A stretch of DNA of 64,000 nt, from positions 496,001-560,000 of the forward strand of contig NKYR01000005.1 of assembly GCA_003184365.1 (NCBI GenBank). Direction: 5' to 3'. Within the stretch, counting starts at the first letter, position 1. Each line of letters begins with the position of its first letter. The position numbers and the translations under genes are program-made. Shown here piece after piece: positions 48,206 through 60,274 of this stretch. A model generated the notes under the pieces. It did not search any database. It saw only the letters and a list, made by a program, of their open reading frames with translations, and was not told where the DNA came from. This DNA comes from Evernia prunastri. Lineage: Eukaryota; Ascomycota; Lecanoromycetes; Lecanorales; Parmeliaceae.

Positions 48206-51200
48206 GGGCAGGCGATGAACGGAACCCGGGTCCTGCGAAGCGGGAAGGGACAAAAAAGAGAAGTCGCGCAAAGGGTGTAAGGCGATACGAACCATTCTGC
48301 ACTGATTCAGACCTTCCGGTCGTGCGAGATCTCTTCAGGCTCCGCAATACCTATCACTGGACATCTCTATCTCCGTCAACAAGCTCGAGAAGCCAGCGCC
48401 GGATAGCCTCAAGAGTACGAGAAGTCTGCTATATTTACCAAACAGCCAGGGCGGCCCTTGGAACGGACGTTAGGGAGTTGACAGGTCGAAAAGTGTTCCA
48501 CCTGATCGGCTACATGCGAATCCTTACATCCAACCCATTCTTCGCAATCCTGGCCGCGACCAAGGGGGGAAGAGCCCCCAGTGAATGCAGATCCACCAAA
48601 AGACAGCACTATCCTTCTGGATCAAAGCATCCGCTGGAGGCGAAATGGTCAAACATGCAATCAAAATGACGGAAAAGCACGTGCATGTCCGCTCTTTCAC
48701 CTTGGTCGAATTCGAGGTCAAATTTGCGCATGCGGCAGGAAACAAGCTCTGGATACCCCCGGCGAAGAAGCCATAGATGACGCAAAAAGGCGAAAAGGCT
48801 ACCTAGCGAGTCTACTGCGGCCCAACAGTAGAGAGTACACCGGGTTGAGCGCTACCGGCGCGAGGGTGTCGATTGGACCGAGCAAGCGGTCAGCTGTGAG
48901 GCCACAGATCAGACGAACGAGAAACAGGGCCAGAGAGGTCGACGAAGACATTTGGATGATGCTTCGCCAAAGGTGGTGACCTGAGTGTCCGATCAGGAAT
49001 TAATCAAAGATTTTCATGTGTTTGAACTAGGGCTCACACGCATAAGAGTCTGCAAAATAGTCTGCCCATAAACCGAGGCCCATGCCCACACAGGATAGCG
49101 TGTATGATAGCTCTTTGAACGAAAACACTCCCCTGAGCCAAGGGGCTAATCCTCCGCGATGGAGGACGAACGTGAGTGATGGAGAGCAGAACGACGGAGT
49201 GGAAGGAGACGATAATCCATGATCGGCATTCGCTAAGCGGACCCAGTCTTAGATAGGAGCTCCTATGCAATGACAGAGGAAAAGATGCCATCTGTTGCAG
49301 CTCCAGACGCGGCGCACGCCGTGGCGATTACGCGATTCACGATATGTGTGCTACTTTCTCATCAATCAGTTGATTCGACACTGATTCCTAAGTCTCCTTG
49401 TCTCCCAGGCTCTCACAAAATAATGAGGCTACGGCCATGATATAAAGAGACCTTCCCCCCCCCCCCGCCCCTCAAGCGGACATATCTTGCTGGAACGACA
49501 TTACGAGGAAGGCGTCTCTATACTCGCTATCTTGCCGCCAGGCGGTCTTTCAGCCCTCTCTCTGTCAGCTTTCGTCAGCGTCTAGCAGATACAAGCCCTT
49601 CATAGCGCAACGGAGGCCATTTCAGCCGGATACCTGACCCTTTGGTGACCTCGACGGGGGCTGGACTCGCGGAGACAAAAATGGAAGCTTGAATTCTTAA
49701 TGGCTCGGGAAGAAGTCGCTATCATGTTGAGTGGACGCTCATTGGACTGACTTTGTACCTCGGACACGATCTGTCTGATTGTATTGATAGGGTTCGAGGT
49801 ATGGTAGATTGCTTCCACGATGACATCTACTACCACGTCGTATTTGGCTCCGTTGTGTATCTGCGGGTCTGCATTGACGCGCACTTGATGGCCTCTCAGG
49901 GCCATCAAGGTTGCCGGTGTTCGTGGGTGGAATGATTCCTGCGTGTCCTTTCCACTTTTCAACATCCGACATCGAGGCAGCCTCGAAGCCCGATTCCAGA
50001 ATCCGGTGTCGAACCGAGCAAGATAAGAAGTCGTGTGTGGTCAATGCGCTCGAGTAGATTTGCCCATGTTAATCGGTTACTTCCTATGTCAATCTTGAAA
50101 ATATACGATCTTTCGACTAATGGTTATCGTTGTTTGAGGAAGAATCAAGCTTGATCAGCTTGTAGCCGTCATCTACCGCAGGGCCTGTCCGGAGCTGAAT
50201 AGCGATAGCGGATAGACATTCTGAGGTCCGAGGTTCAATGCAGAACTGCGGACAATACACAGTCCCGATGCTGCCTCGCGACCCGATACTGCCAAGGGCG
50301 TAGGGCTTCGCCTTCTCCCATATTGGTGATGACCGGTAAAGACGCGTTTCAGATGAATGCCTAGGAGCCGTTCGTAGTTCGGGCGGTACTGGACAACACA
50401 GCGCTGCGACGCAAAAGTCTTCCTCATCGGGACTGAGGTGTAGCTCAATGCGCAGACCTTTGTTGCTTTGTCGGAAAAGGGGCGCGGGCTCCCCACTTGC
50501 TGTAGGGGCACGAAGTTTACCGGGAGTAATGAAATGAGCAGCAGCGCCTGCATCCCGTGTATCTTCGGTTAGTGCCAGGATACAAATCACTACTGTTTAT
50601 AATGCAACCGTCAAGTCACGCGCAAACCGCACGACGGTCCCGTTAATGTCAAGCATCCGCCGTCGAAGCAACAAGCCGCGTCGGTATATGGAAAACGCAA
50701 GCCTGGCGCTTGAAGGTCACTCTGGATGAGTGGGTGTTGCCCCTCAGATTGGTGGCTTGATCAATCTTTAGTATTTAAGGTGGGTTTGGTTCTTGTGTTT
50801 CTTACTGGCATCTGTTGAGTACTTCTGCAACTAGGGAACGGAAATCTAGACAGGCTTGAAAGGTGGGAAATGGCAGAGGATCGATTTGTTGGAAAACTAC
50901 CTGCGATCGGCAGGGGATGTTACGCTGCAATCGAAGCCGACTTCTTCTAAGGCTTCCTCAATTTACAGAAATGATAACCCATAGTCGAATGGCGGATATT
51001 GGGGCGTTTCGGAATCTTCCAGCGAGCACGAGGCAAAATCCGATCCAGCCAGCATAGGATGGGAGGCACCGTTCCAGAACCCCTACCCGCTCAATACCTT
51101 TGACTGGCCCTTGGGCACGCCTGGAACCAGAGCCCTGTCAGAGGTCTACCGGGCACCCCTATTCAGCCTTCGTCGGAACGGAGAGCGCGTCGCTCGGGCG

Positions 51201-53524
51201 AAACTCCAGCCTCCTTGGCGGACGGCATGACTTACGTGCAAGATCTTTCATGAGAGAACGATCAACAAGCCGGACGGGATGCGGTTGTCGAAGAACGGAT
51301 GCGGGAGGAGCCGTGGGCGGGAGATATGGGACCCGAGAGGGGAAGGATGGATTATTTACTCTACTGCTACGCATGCATCATTTGCGCATTGGAACCTGGC
51401 CCCTAAGGCAGTGTGGCCGGCTTCTCCGATTCCGTCATGGAATTGTTTCACCAACCTCCCTCCACAGTGCTTGAATTGTCGCCCGTTCGTTCGATACTCG
51501 CGTCTCAGCCATGCTTGCCAAGGCCAAAGGCTTGCTGTCGCCGTCAGCGGTCAAGATCCAACCGAATCTTGGGACTATCTAGACTCCCTGATCTGTGGTT
51601 TGGTGCATCCACGGCGTCGTGAATAAGAGTGGGAGGTCGGTTCATCGAGGCGATCTGGCATTTGGTAGCTCGTGTTTCGAGCACTGCATGGGAGCCCGCG
51701 GTGAAGCGAGACTGGAGCAATTGCTCACCTTTTGGGAGAAGTGGGTTGTACCAGTCGTTTAAGTGAGGCTATTCCATCCCAACGTACCATATCTGCGGGC
51801 CATCGGGTCAGATGTCCGATAAGCTTATGCCATTGGTGGAGGGGATGCCATGACAGTTTTGTTTTTAGCTTGACCTTGACTTTCGCTTTTCGTACCTTGC
51901 TGACTTTGACTGTTGGATTGTCGAGCAAAGCGCTGCGCTCGGCTTTATTGGTGAAGCAGTGATCCACAGCTGTGGCATGGCATCTGTCCACTGATCTCGT
52001 CGATGTCCCTCAAATTTGTCACGATTTTCGGCTTCTCTGACACGGTCTTCTTTCAATCTTATCTCAATGAAAGCCCCTGAGCATGCTACCATCGTCTACC
52101 CGCCCAGACCGCGCCCAACGATTGATGTACCCGGTGTGCTCCCGGGAGACCGGCCGCGGAATCCAGCTGTCCTGATGACTGCTCGAGACAGCTAGCAAAG
52201 GCATAGCTATTTGAGCATCATCAACGTCAAATGTGTCTTCGAGAAAGGACAGACGAGGGACACATTCCTGGAGGCTGGTGTTGGTCTTCATTGAAGAGTG
52301 AGCTTGTGGCGTTGTCGTCGTCGGTTGGATGATTGAGCGGGTCGAGCAGGGCAATCAGTTTGGATCCGTCACGCTGGTTGAGGGAAGCGATGGCGGTGAT
52401 AACCGGACTTATTTACTCGGGCACGAACCTTCATGGACAGAGGAAGGTTGCGAGAATCGTCGCTGATGGCTCTGGACATTTTACTCGCTGGGTAGGAGTT
52501 CGTTTTTTCTACTCTGATGGAGATTGCCTTTCCGCCGTGGCATATTCATGAGGTCTGTCTATCCTCTGTCCTGGATAGGACAGCAAAGGATACGACGCAG
52601 CGCAGTGCAAGCCTTCATGTGATCGACGATGAGACTACCGATTTTGATACCGTTCATCAATGTCTGGAGGTTGTTCTGGCTCAAGGAAGAAACTACATCA
52701 ACACCCAACGCCATTCTACTTTTTGACTATTTTGCTGCGACCGTCTACCCGGATTTACTCCACTTTCCCAGCTCCTCCGGTACTCCCTGTCAGCTTGGAC
52801 GTCTGGGAAAGTAATCCCTTCTGACGTCTCAATCTCAATCCTCGGCTCAAGTCTTACTATCACCATACGTAACAATCTTGCTTTGGCCGAGCATAGACGC
52901 AAGGGCCCTACGTGTCAAGTTCGTTCTCTCTCGCAGTGGGATTTACTGCCAAAGGTGTCGGCGTGTTCGCTTGTTTGCCCAGTTGCCCGCTGGGTAGCTT
53001 CCATGCATACATATTTCAACCACCGCCATTCATGATTGCTTCACCGGTCATTCCATGCACCTAGCCACTTTTCGGTCTCCCGGCGACGTTACAGGCTGCA
53101 CCCACTGCCTAAAGATGTCGGACCTGTTAATGGAGAGGGTCTGTCGGCGAAGTTGCCACTACTCTACCCACAAGCGGGAAAGATCGAAAAGCCTCGACGA
53201 GGAAAAGCGGGCACTTTCCAAAAGAAAAGAAAAGAGATTTCCAGAGCTCCCAGGAATCCCTCCCCTTGTAGGGTGGAGTTCCGAGCTGATACTACCGGGG
53301 CGGAAGAACGGCATTTTACCAATCGGTCATCAGAGCCCCCCCCCAAACACCCTCAAACTCATCAAGCCGTACTACGAATTGCATAGTCCTCAAAATGCAA
53401 AGGGAAGGTCCCTCGCGAAGACCACACAAGAGGATCATCATATGCGCTCGTACTGACCAATCGGCACCCCCATCCCGCTCCATCAATCGAAAGTGCTCGA
53501 GAGACGCTTATCTTAGCCTTACCT
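48206..53524. other. 5.3-kb region without an intact gene
   Basis: No complete gene found on either strand. The HET-like fragment at 50117-50590 is listed separately. Several 60-130-codon frames (for example 48581-48979 plus, with a basic C-terminus, and an open frame ~50985-51230 plus) look protein-like but match nothing and connect poorly. Decayed genes are a fair reading of this stretch. Confidence 0.4.
50117..50590 (-). pseudogene. possible remnant of a HET-domain protein
   Basis: Open frame of 157 codons. Its first half resembles the region that follows the HET domain in many fungal incompatibility proteins: HFITPGKLRAPT, then LFRQSNKGLRIELHL, then FCVAALCCPVPP, a Ser/Tyr stretch (LYRSSPIWEKAKPYALGS). 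In intact proteins a HET domain of ~150 residues precedes this. Upstream (50591-50760 minus) I read only stops and no such domain. The identification rests on a loose pattern match by eye. If correct, this is a truncated relic with no N-terminal signalling domain. Confidence 0.3.
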
Positions 53525-53700
53525 TCCCTTACCTTACCTTACCCCACCTCACCTTCCCTCACCTTACCTTACCTTACCTCACCGTACCCTGCTGTGTGGA
53601 GAGAGAGAGAGAGAGAGAGAAGCAAAAGGCCGGGTTTGGAATCGGGTCCTTGCGGCGTGTCTCACATACTCAGAGTTAATTTACTCCGAGCGGGGGGTGG
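53525..53700. repeat. first copy of gap-flanking duplication
   Basis: 176 bases: a (CCTTA)n-like tract, a GA microsatellite, then unique sequence ending GGGGGGTGG at the gap. The same sequence returns at 53717-53886 with a GA tract six bases shorter. Likely the overlapping end of one contig. Confidence 0.85.
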
Positions 53701-53716
53701 NNNNNNNNNNNNNNNN
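53701..53716. other. assembly gap (16 N)
   Basis: Sixteen undetermined bases between two near-identical flanks. Confidence 1.
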
Positions 53717-53886
53717 TCCCTTACCTTACCTTACCCCACCTCACCTTCCCTCACCTTACCTTACCTTACCTCACCGTACCCTGCTGTGTGGAGAGAGAGA
53801 GAGAGAAGCAAAAGGCCGGGTTTGGAATCGGGTCCTTGCGGCGTGTCTCACATACTCAGAGTTAATTTACTCCGAGCGGGGGGTGG
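53717..53886. repeat. second copy of gap-flanking duplication
   Basis: 170 bases that repeat 53525-53700. By eye the only difference is the GA repeat length. The unique sequence continues after 53886. Confidence 0.85.
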
Positions 53887-54359
53887 CACGGGTGGCGGGG
53901 TCCTGGTGGCTAGCAATTGGAGCTGGGATATGCGGTTATAGGACTCGCTTCCGTCGGGGCTAGCTTGGGTTGATTAAGGATACGAGGCTGTTTTCGAGAC
54001 GGATTGTTAGTGGTGGGGCGTGTTGTGGTCGAAAGGCGTGCGGAGTGCGCACTGTGCCGATGTATGGCTTCTTACTGGGGGCTGCTACTGGAGGATTGAT
54101 TCGCGCGAGGAGAGGGTCTGTCTGACGCGGTAGGTATGGAGTCACACGCGCGCCTTTGATTCCAAACGTGGGGATCTCAAACCGCCTACAACTGGGTTCG
54201 TTCTATTAAGTGTATTCGCAACTACCCATCTCGGAACCTAGTCTACATAATGAACGTGCGAACTCTCGTCGGGACCAAAAAAAATCTCCCAGGTAAACCC
54301 CCGCCGCCCCAACTCTCGGTCCCCGTTCCACCACCACCACCACCACCAACCCAAAGACT

Positions 54360-56160
54360 TTACTTGGGCACGTTGTAGGTCGCCTCCAGCGCGTTGTAGT
54401 GCGAGAAGAGCCTGTTGGGGTCGTACTTGTTCTTGAGCGCGTTCAGCCGCGGCAGCTTCCGCTCCCCGTACCACCCCGCCGGCCCTTCGTCGCCGTGCCC
54501 GTAGTTGACGTAGACTTCGATGTTGCTCGTGTTGGCGCCGCTCGTCTTGATGAACATGCTGCGCGCGTCGCGGCCGATTTGGGAGGCCGTCGTGGCGAGG
54601 GAGCTGTTGGGGAAGTTGACGTCGAGGAGGCTGGGGCAAAGAGGCATTGTTAACCTTTTTTTGCTTCTCCTTGTTGGGTGATGAGGGGGGTTTCTGGTTC
54701 CGGTTTTGGGGGCTGGGGAGGAAGTGGGTGGGGGGGGGGGGTTGGACTTACAAACGTGAGACGGCGTTGCGATATGCATAGGCGGTCGAGTCGTCGGGGA
54801 CGGACTCAATCACTCGAGTGGCGACCATGTCTATTCCGAGGAAGGCGTTGCGGAAGCCGGGATACTGCTTGTAGACAGCGTCCATGTAGCTCACTGCGTT
54901 GATGAGGGTGGGAAGGTCAATCTGGTAGAGATTCAGGCCCCAAATGCTGTGGAGGCCTCCTTTGACGCAGATGATGGGGTCGAGGCCAAATCTGGCCGAG
55001 GTCTGGATGTCTTTCCAGGGGATCATGGTGATGTTTTGCGCGAAGGGCCCGAGATCTATCAACGGCTGGATGAGAGCCATGCCCTCTTCCAATGGGCCAG
55101 CGTAGATGAAGTTGGCGAAAATATATGTCTGGCAAGAGTGTCAGCCGGCGCTTTGGAGGGTTTTGGGCAGATGATTTACGCCTCCGAACATTTCGTTGTA
55201 GAAGATTGCTATGTCTACTGACAAGGCGTCGGGTAGTCTGCCAACGTAAGAATGCGCGAACTCCCAGAGAGAGGCGTTCTGACTGGCATGAAACCTGAAA
55301 TCGGCATTCATGGCTTGGCCGTTGTTTGTGAAGTTATAGACTTGGTATGTGGCGGATGTGACGATGCCGAAATTGAAGCCCGCTCCTCGCATACCCCAAA
55401 AGAGGTCAGGGTGGCTGGTCGCCGAAACGTTGAGAAGGGAGCCAGTACCCGTTACCATCCTGACGGACAGAAGGGCATCGAGCTCGAGACCGTGCAACCC
55501 ACCGTAGTTTCCAACGCCCCCGCCTAGTGAAGCTCCGAGCATGCCAACGCAGGTGGCTGTTCCAACTTCTGTGTAAGGTTCTTTTAGAGCATGATCTTTG
55601 CATGGCGATGATGAAAAGGGCAACTTGAATGTGATCTACGTACGGAATTCTTTGCCAGCATCGTATAACGGACCCGTAACGTCGCCAAAATGAACAGATC
55701 CGCCAATCGTCAGGGTGCTGGCGTTCTTGTCGACGGAAACGCTGTCGAAATGGCCAAGATCCATTTCGATCCCGTTCTGGACCGAAGCCAGACTTGCCGA
55801 GTAGCCATGCCCGCCGCCGGTGCCGAGAAACGATATGTTGTGATGGTAAGCGTATTGGATCTGTTCACACAACTGTTAGCGGCAGATCTATACGGATTGG
55901 CTCTTGCTTGAATCAAATAGACAAACAATTTTTTGGACATCGAGATCCGTAGTCGGTTTCACAGAGACAATGTATGTCGGTCCGCTGAATGTATTATATC
56001 TTTGCGTAGTCTCAATGGAATAGTTGCTATCAGAGGGAAGGTAGACTGCAGAATCTTTTGATAGATGTTCCCTAAAGTAGTGAGCTATTTCAGGTCCTGT
56101 CTGAGCAAATGCCGTCGCAACGATGGAGAGGAGAAAGGAAATTGACCACGACAAATTCAT
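54360..56160 (-). CDS. secreted FAD-linked oxidoreductase, berberine-bridge-enzyme family
   Basis: Five exons, 56160-55927, 55872-55644, 55568-55180, 55128-54752 and 54630-54360, encode ~499 residues. A signal peptide (MNLSWSISFLLSIVATAFAQ) and many N-x-S/T sites indicate secretion. The FAD-binding (PCMH-type) domain covers ~60-230, with TGGGHGYS at 96-103, where His100 should carry the 8-alpha-histidyl FAD bond, then SLGGGVGNYGGLHGLELDAL and GMRGAGFNFGIVTSATYQV. The BBE domain closes the protein (ANTSNIEVYVNYGHGDEG, YDPNRLFSHYNAL). Such enzymes oxidise alcohols, sugars or secondary metabolites with O2. The substrate is unknown, and no biosynthetic neighbour is present. At the position of the second, cysteinyl FAD link (GTC in GOOX-like enzymes) this protein reads GTA (Ala159). 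The intron 2 acceptor is chosen at ACACAG. An upstream AAAAG alternative would add three residues. Confidence 0.9.
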
Positions 56161-57440
56161 GACTTCGACAAACTCGATGACTGTATTGCAATACCACTCA
56201 AGTGAGGATTAGGAAGAGTTCAAATATCGTCTACAAACAATGTGTGGCAAAGTCCGAAATTTCGACTCGAAGGGTATGTTGACGACATTGATTCCAGCTT
56301 TGGTGGGTTGCAGCGCCCTCTCATCGGCAGGGTGCTCTGGCCCAATGCTGATCATTCATGGTATGATATACATCGGCTCGTTCGGATAAGATGGATTGTA
56401 TATGGACATCTGGATAAGTGCCGCCTGGACGGCAATCGACTGACACCAGAGTGTGGTGCCGGGTTGAAGCCGAAGTGCTACGATTCATGGCCGGACCTCG
56501 GTGGATTTCTATCGCAGAACCCTAATTTAGTGCTTCGAGCATGCTGCGTGCACATCACAAGGTGGTACATCTTGATCCGAGTCTGTACGCACCTGGGAGA
56601 ACTCCGAGGAAGAGGTGCTGCCCGGGGAGACTACGTCAGTAGAGCGAGGATCGGATTACCTCGTAGACCAACCTTGCAACATCACGCGGAAGGGAGAAGG
56701 CGTTCTTAGCTTCGTGCTAAGTAAAAAGTCCCCCCCCCCCCCCCTTTCGCTTGTGACTGTGACAGAGGAACGGATAGAGTGGCAATCAGCCGGGCCTAGT
56801 ATCACTAGGTAGAGCAGAAAGTATGGCCATCGTGCTGTTCGTCCGCCTGATGCCTGTTAGGAGTGTACCTAGGTGGTTGACCAAGATTCTATTGATGAGG
56901 AAGGAACTTGCTATCTCTAGGAACTATGGTACATATAGTGGGAGAGTGTGCCAAGACCCTAGCCCATAGGGCTACTTGCCAAGTGCCTGCTTGACACACT
57001 CGTAACAATGCCCTCCAGAATTCGATATCGGTCATTCTATCACTCGACGTTGCTCGTGCCTTCTCGACCCTCTCTCCGGCCGCTCTGCAAGCCTTCCCGA
57101 GAAGGCCAGGCAAGAGATCTTGCTCCTTACCCTCGCTCTTTCGGCCTCAGGATCTTGTTGCCTATGACCCTCCTTTGATGGCAATCTAGTCTTACCCTCA
57201 TCTTTCATCTCCAGTTTTCAAATTCGCACTCTCTTTCTTTATCTTTCTCCTCTACCCTTTCTCCTGTATATCTCTGTCTTCCTGTTTCAATCCTTCAATC
57301 AGCTAAGTGCTCTGCGTAGTTGAAGTTACTTCAATTGTTCAGACCTACATCCGCCCACATCTTTCCCTAACACGTCGCTTTACCCTTCACTGCCATCCTC
57401 ACTTCCGCATTGCTTAATCTCTTCGTCGAGCTCCGCAAAC
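56161..57440. other. divergent spacer between oxidoreductase and reductase genes
   Basis: 1.28 kb between two divergent starts, so it holds both promoters. A C14 run lies near 56730. The 200 bases before 57440 are pyrimidine-rich (TTTCTC, CTTTCTCC), as is common in leaders of expressed filamentous-fungal genes. Confidence 0.5.
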
Positions 57441-58547
57441 ATGTCTCCTGACATCCTTGGCCGTAAAGTGGGCAGCATCGGCTACGGCCTTCTCGGTCAG
57501 CGTGCCACGCACTTTCAGCCAGCTCAATCACACTGATCCCATTTTGCAGGACTGACACAGCTTCCCACTATCCCACCTGAAGAGCAATCACTCGCTGCTA
57601 TGCGCGCAGCTCTATCTACAAATTGCAATCTCTGGGACGGCGGTGAATTCTACGGGCCATCCCCCAATGCCAATTCTCTCAGCCTGTTGAAGAAGTACTT
57701 TACCCAATATCCGGAAGACGCCGACAAGGTGGTACTGAACATCAAGGGTGCTCTCCTCCCGGGCTTCGTTCCGGATGGTAGCCCAAAAGGGGTAAGGCGG
57801 AGCGTAGAGCATTGTGTAGAACTGCTGGGAGGGACAGCAAAGATTGACATGTTTGAATGTGCACGTCGAGATCCGAATACTCCGCTGGAAACTACGTTAG
57901 CTACACTGGAAGAGCTGGTGCAGGAGGGCAAGATCGGTGGCGTGGCTCTGTCCGAGGTGAACGCAGATACTATTCGTGCAGCGGCTAAGATTACGAAAAT
58001 CGTGGCTGTGGAGGTGGAAATCTCCCTCTTTTGCACGGAACCCTTGTCCAACGGGATCGCGACCGCATGTGCCGAGTTGGACATCCCCATTATTGCGTGA
58101 GTTGACTGGTTACTTTACGGCATGTGTTGCTAATGATGTGTCGACAGTTACTGCCCCATTGGCCGGGGTATGTTGAGCGGGCAGATCCAATCCTTGGACG
58201 ACATCCCGGAGAAGGACATGCGAAGGATGCTACCACGCTTTCAACCGGGCAACTTTGAGAACAATATGAAGCTTGTCAAGAAAGTCGAGGCATTGGCGCA
58301 AAGGAAGCAATGTACTTCGGCGCAGCTCGCGCTTGCGTGGGTGGTGGGTGTATCGAAGAGGAAGGGAATGCCTCGAATTATCCCCATCCCGGGGGCAAGG
58401 AGAGTGGAGCGAGTGATTGAGAATGGCAAAGCAAGTGAGGTGGAGTTGAAGGAGGAAGACATGGAGGAGATTGAAGAAATACTTGCAAGTGGCGATGTGG
58501 CTGGTGACAGATACCACCCGGCTGGTATGAAGTCGATCAACGGTTGA
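57441..58547 (+). CDS. aldo/keto reductase, pyridoxal reductase (Plr1) type
   Basis: Three exons, 57441-57495, 57550-58096 and 58148-58547, encode 333 residues. Introns (GTCAGC...TTGCAG and GTGAGT...CGACAG) restore LLGLTQLP and IIAYCPIGRGML. The (beta/alpha)8 aldo/keto reductase fold is clear. The catalytic Asp-Tyr pair lies in LWDGGEFYGP, the catalytic Lys in VVLNIKGAL, and NADPH-binding segments are YCPIGRGML and RIIPIPGARRVERV. Residue order and the short C-terminus match the fission-yeast Plr1/YakC group, which reduces pyridoxal to pyridoxine in the cytosol. Vitamin B6 salvage is therefore the likely role, though close paralogues act on other carbonyls. Donor GTCAGC in intron 1 is slightly off consensus. 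Confidence 0.9.
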
Positions 58548-59752
58548 CTCTTGATGAAATTTATCTTACCGTAACCTTACCTTACTCTAGTGACTAGTTA
58601 GAAAGTCGGGAAGTAATGAGATTAATAAACCTTAGCCGAGGCGTATCATCTACCTAAGGTGTTGATCTATAGATTACTTCAATAGATAGGTATCATTTGG
58701 CTATGTCATCAATCTATTCTAAAAGCCTAAATGATTACTTGACGAGTACGTAGAGTGATATGTCTTTGCAAATTAATATTCAACATTCAATATTCAATGT
58801 TATTCAACGCACGAGGGCCCCGTTGAGAACCTTACCTACCTAAGGTAAAGACTTGCGGCTACAGTAAGAATTAATGGCGCTACCAGAAAATAAGAAACCG
58901 CTACGTACACCATCGTAGCGGCGTATTAGGTATCGAACCCAATACACTTAAATCCCACCAGCGAACAACTCCACCTCAGTCTTCCATATCGAACACTGAC
59001 AGTACCTCACCTCAGTCTTGCGAGCTGTATGCATGGGTGGCAAGCTGGCTCGGCTGCGCCTACTCCTTTCTAACCAGGTTATCCACTGATACGAGTACGG
59101 TGATAGTTTAATCTAAATCAAAACTTTACTCTATTGGAAGCTGGATGCCGATGATGTGGGGGTGGAGGTCCTCGGGTCTACCTAGCTGGGTCGGCCCTGT
59201 TGCTTTCCAGGAAAAAAGGAAATGCGGGGTCTCTAGATTGCAGGCAAGACTCCCACACCATCATCATCATCATCCTCATCATCTCGCATACCGCCCTGCC
59301 TGAAAGGTGAAAGGTTGTTTCGACAATACGCTGAGATTGGTTTCGGTACGAGTATGTTGTATTGCGCCTAGATCCAGCGGACCCATTACACCCAATAGAC
59401 GTTCCTGAAAATCAATCCGTGGGCACCACAAGATAGTTCAATCTCGAGCGACCCCTGCTGGAAGTATACCTACCTTGGGTGGAGGGAGTACCTTAGGTCC
59501 CTCTCCCGAAAAGTAGGGTAAGGGCTCTCCCAGCGTTGTTGTGATTCCAGCAGGGTTGACTGCCTTTTCGTTGATGGGCAACAGCCCGGCTATATACTAC
59601 CAAGTATACTATCTACACGTGACAACCTCGATAAAGTAAGCTCCCGAAATTACACTGTCCAGGATTTTAGAGACGCTGCATTTGGTTGTAAACTGCATTT
59701 TCCTTAACTTCTAGAGGTACAGTAAGTAAGGCAGTAGGTAAGGTAGGTAAGA
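58548..59752. other. intergenic, no gene seen
   Basis: 1.2 kb of AT-rich spacer with TACCTA/TAGGTA motifs and the inverted repeat at 58898-58921. No supported reading frame. Confidence 0.5.
58898..58921. repeat. perfect 8-bp inverted repeat (hairpin)
   Basis: CCGCTACG and CGTAGCGG separated by eight bases form an uninterrupted 8-bp stem. It is intergenic, about 350 bases past the reductase stop codon, so a role as that gene's terminator is unlikely. Confidence 0.6.
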
Positions 59753-60193
59753 GTATTCACCAAAAGAAATGTATAGAGGGAACCTTAGAATTGCTAAGTC
59801 CTACAGTGAAGCCGGTGAACTTGCCTTATGTACGGAGTACTCGATATCACCTATCAATGCAATACCCTAACCCTAAATATATTCGTCTTAATACCGATTT
59901 CTTTCAAAATAAAGCGCTGTAATGCTGAAACACTATAGTACTCATAAAACATCAATAAAGAGTCTGAAATATAGTATCGTTGTCGCTATAGCTTGTTCCA
60001 AATGGTGGGCGGGTTTTTTGGTGGGGTTTCGGATATATTTTGGGTTAGGGTATTGCATTGATAGGTGTGTTGCATTGATAGGTGATATCGAGTAGTGGGA
60101 CTTAAATTAAAATTCACAGTAGGACTTACATATTTTAAGATTTTCGCCCGCAAAGAATTTCCCTCTACCTCATGCATTTCTTTTGGTGGATAC
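59753..60193. mobile_element. foldback / MITE-like element with telomere-type motif
   Basis: A 441-bp segment whose two halves are inverted copies. The outer 19 bases match 18/19 (left GTATTCACCAAAAGAAATG; right, reversed, GTATCCACCAAAAGAAATG). Further inward, AAGTCCTAC(A/T)GTGAA and TCGATATCACCTATCAATGC are again inverted at both sides, with indels between. Each arm carries CCCTAACCC, a telomere-like unit. The right arm has a 17-base internal duplication. No open frame, so a non-autonomous element. Clear target-site duplications were not found; the flanks are both GTAGGTA-like, which hides them. Confidence 0.65.
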
Positions 60194-60274
60194 GTAGGTA
60201 GGTAAAGTACTCACCTACTACCTAGGTAGATCCGGGTCGGCTTTCCCCGAATCACAGGCCGGTACCGGTACCGT

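Noticed and set aside
58925..58945. B-box-like GGTTCGATACC on the minus strand, suggestive of a tRNA
   Set aside because: No acceptor stem, no A box at the right distance and no cloverleaf. Neighbouring stem is a simple inverted repeat.
59866..59875. CCCTAACCC as evidence of a nearby telomere
   Set aside because: Only about two units, present in inverted orientation in both arms of a foldback element, with housekeeping genes on the left and a regulator gene on the right.
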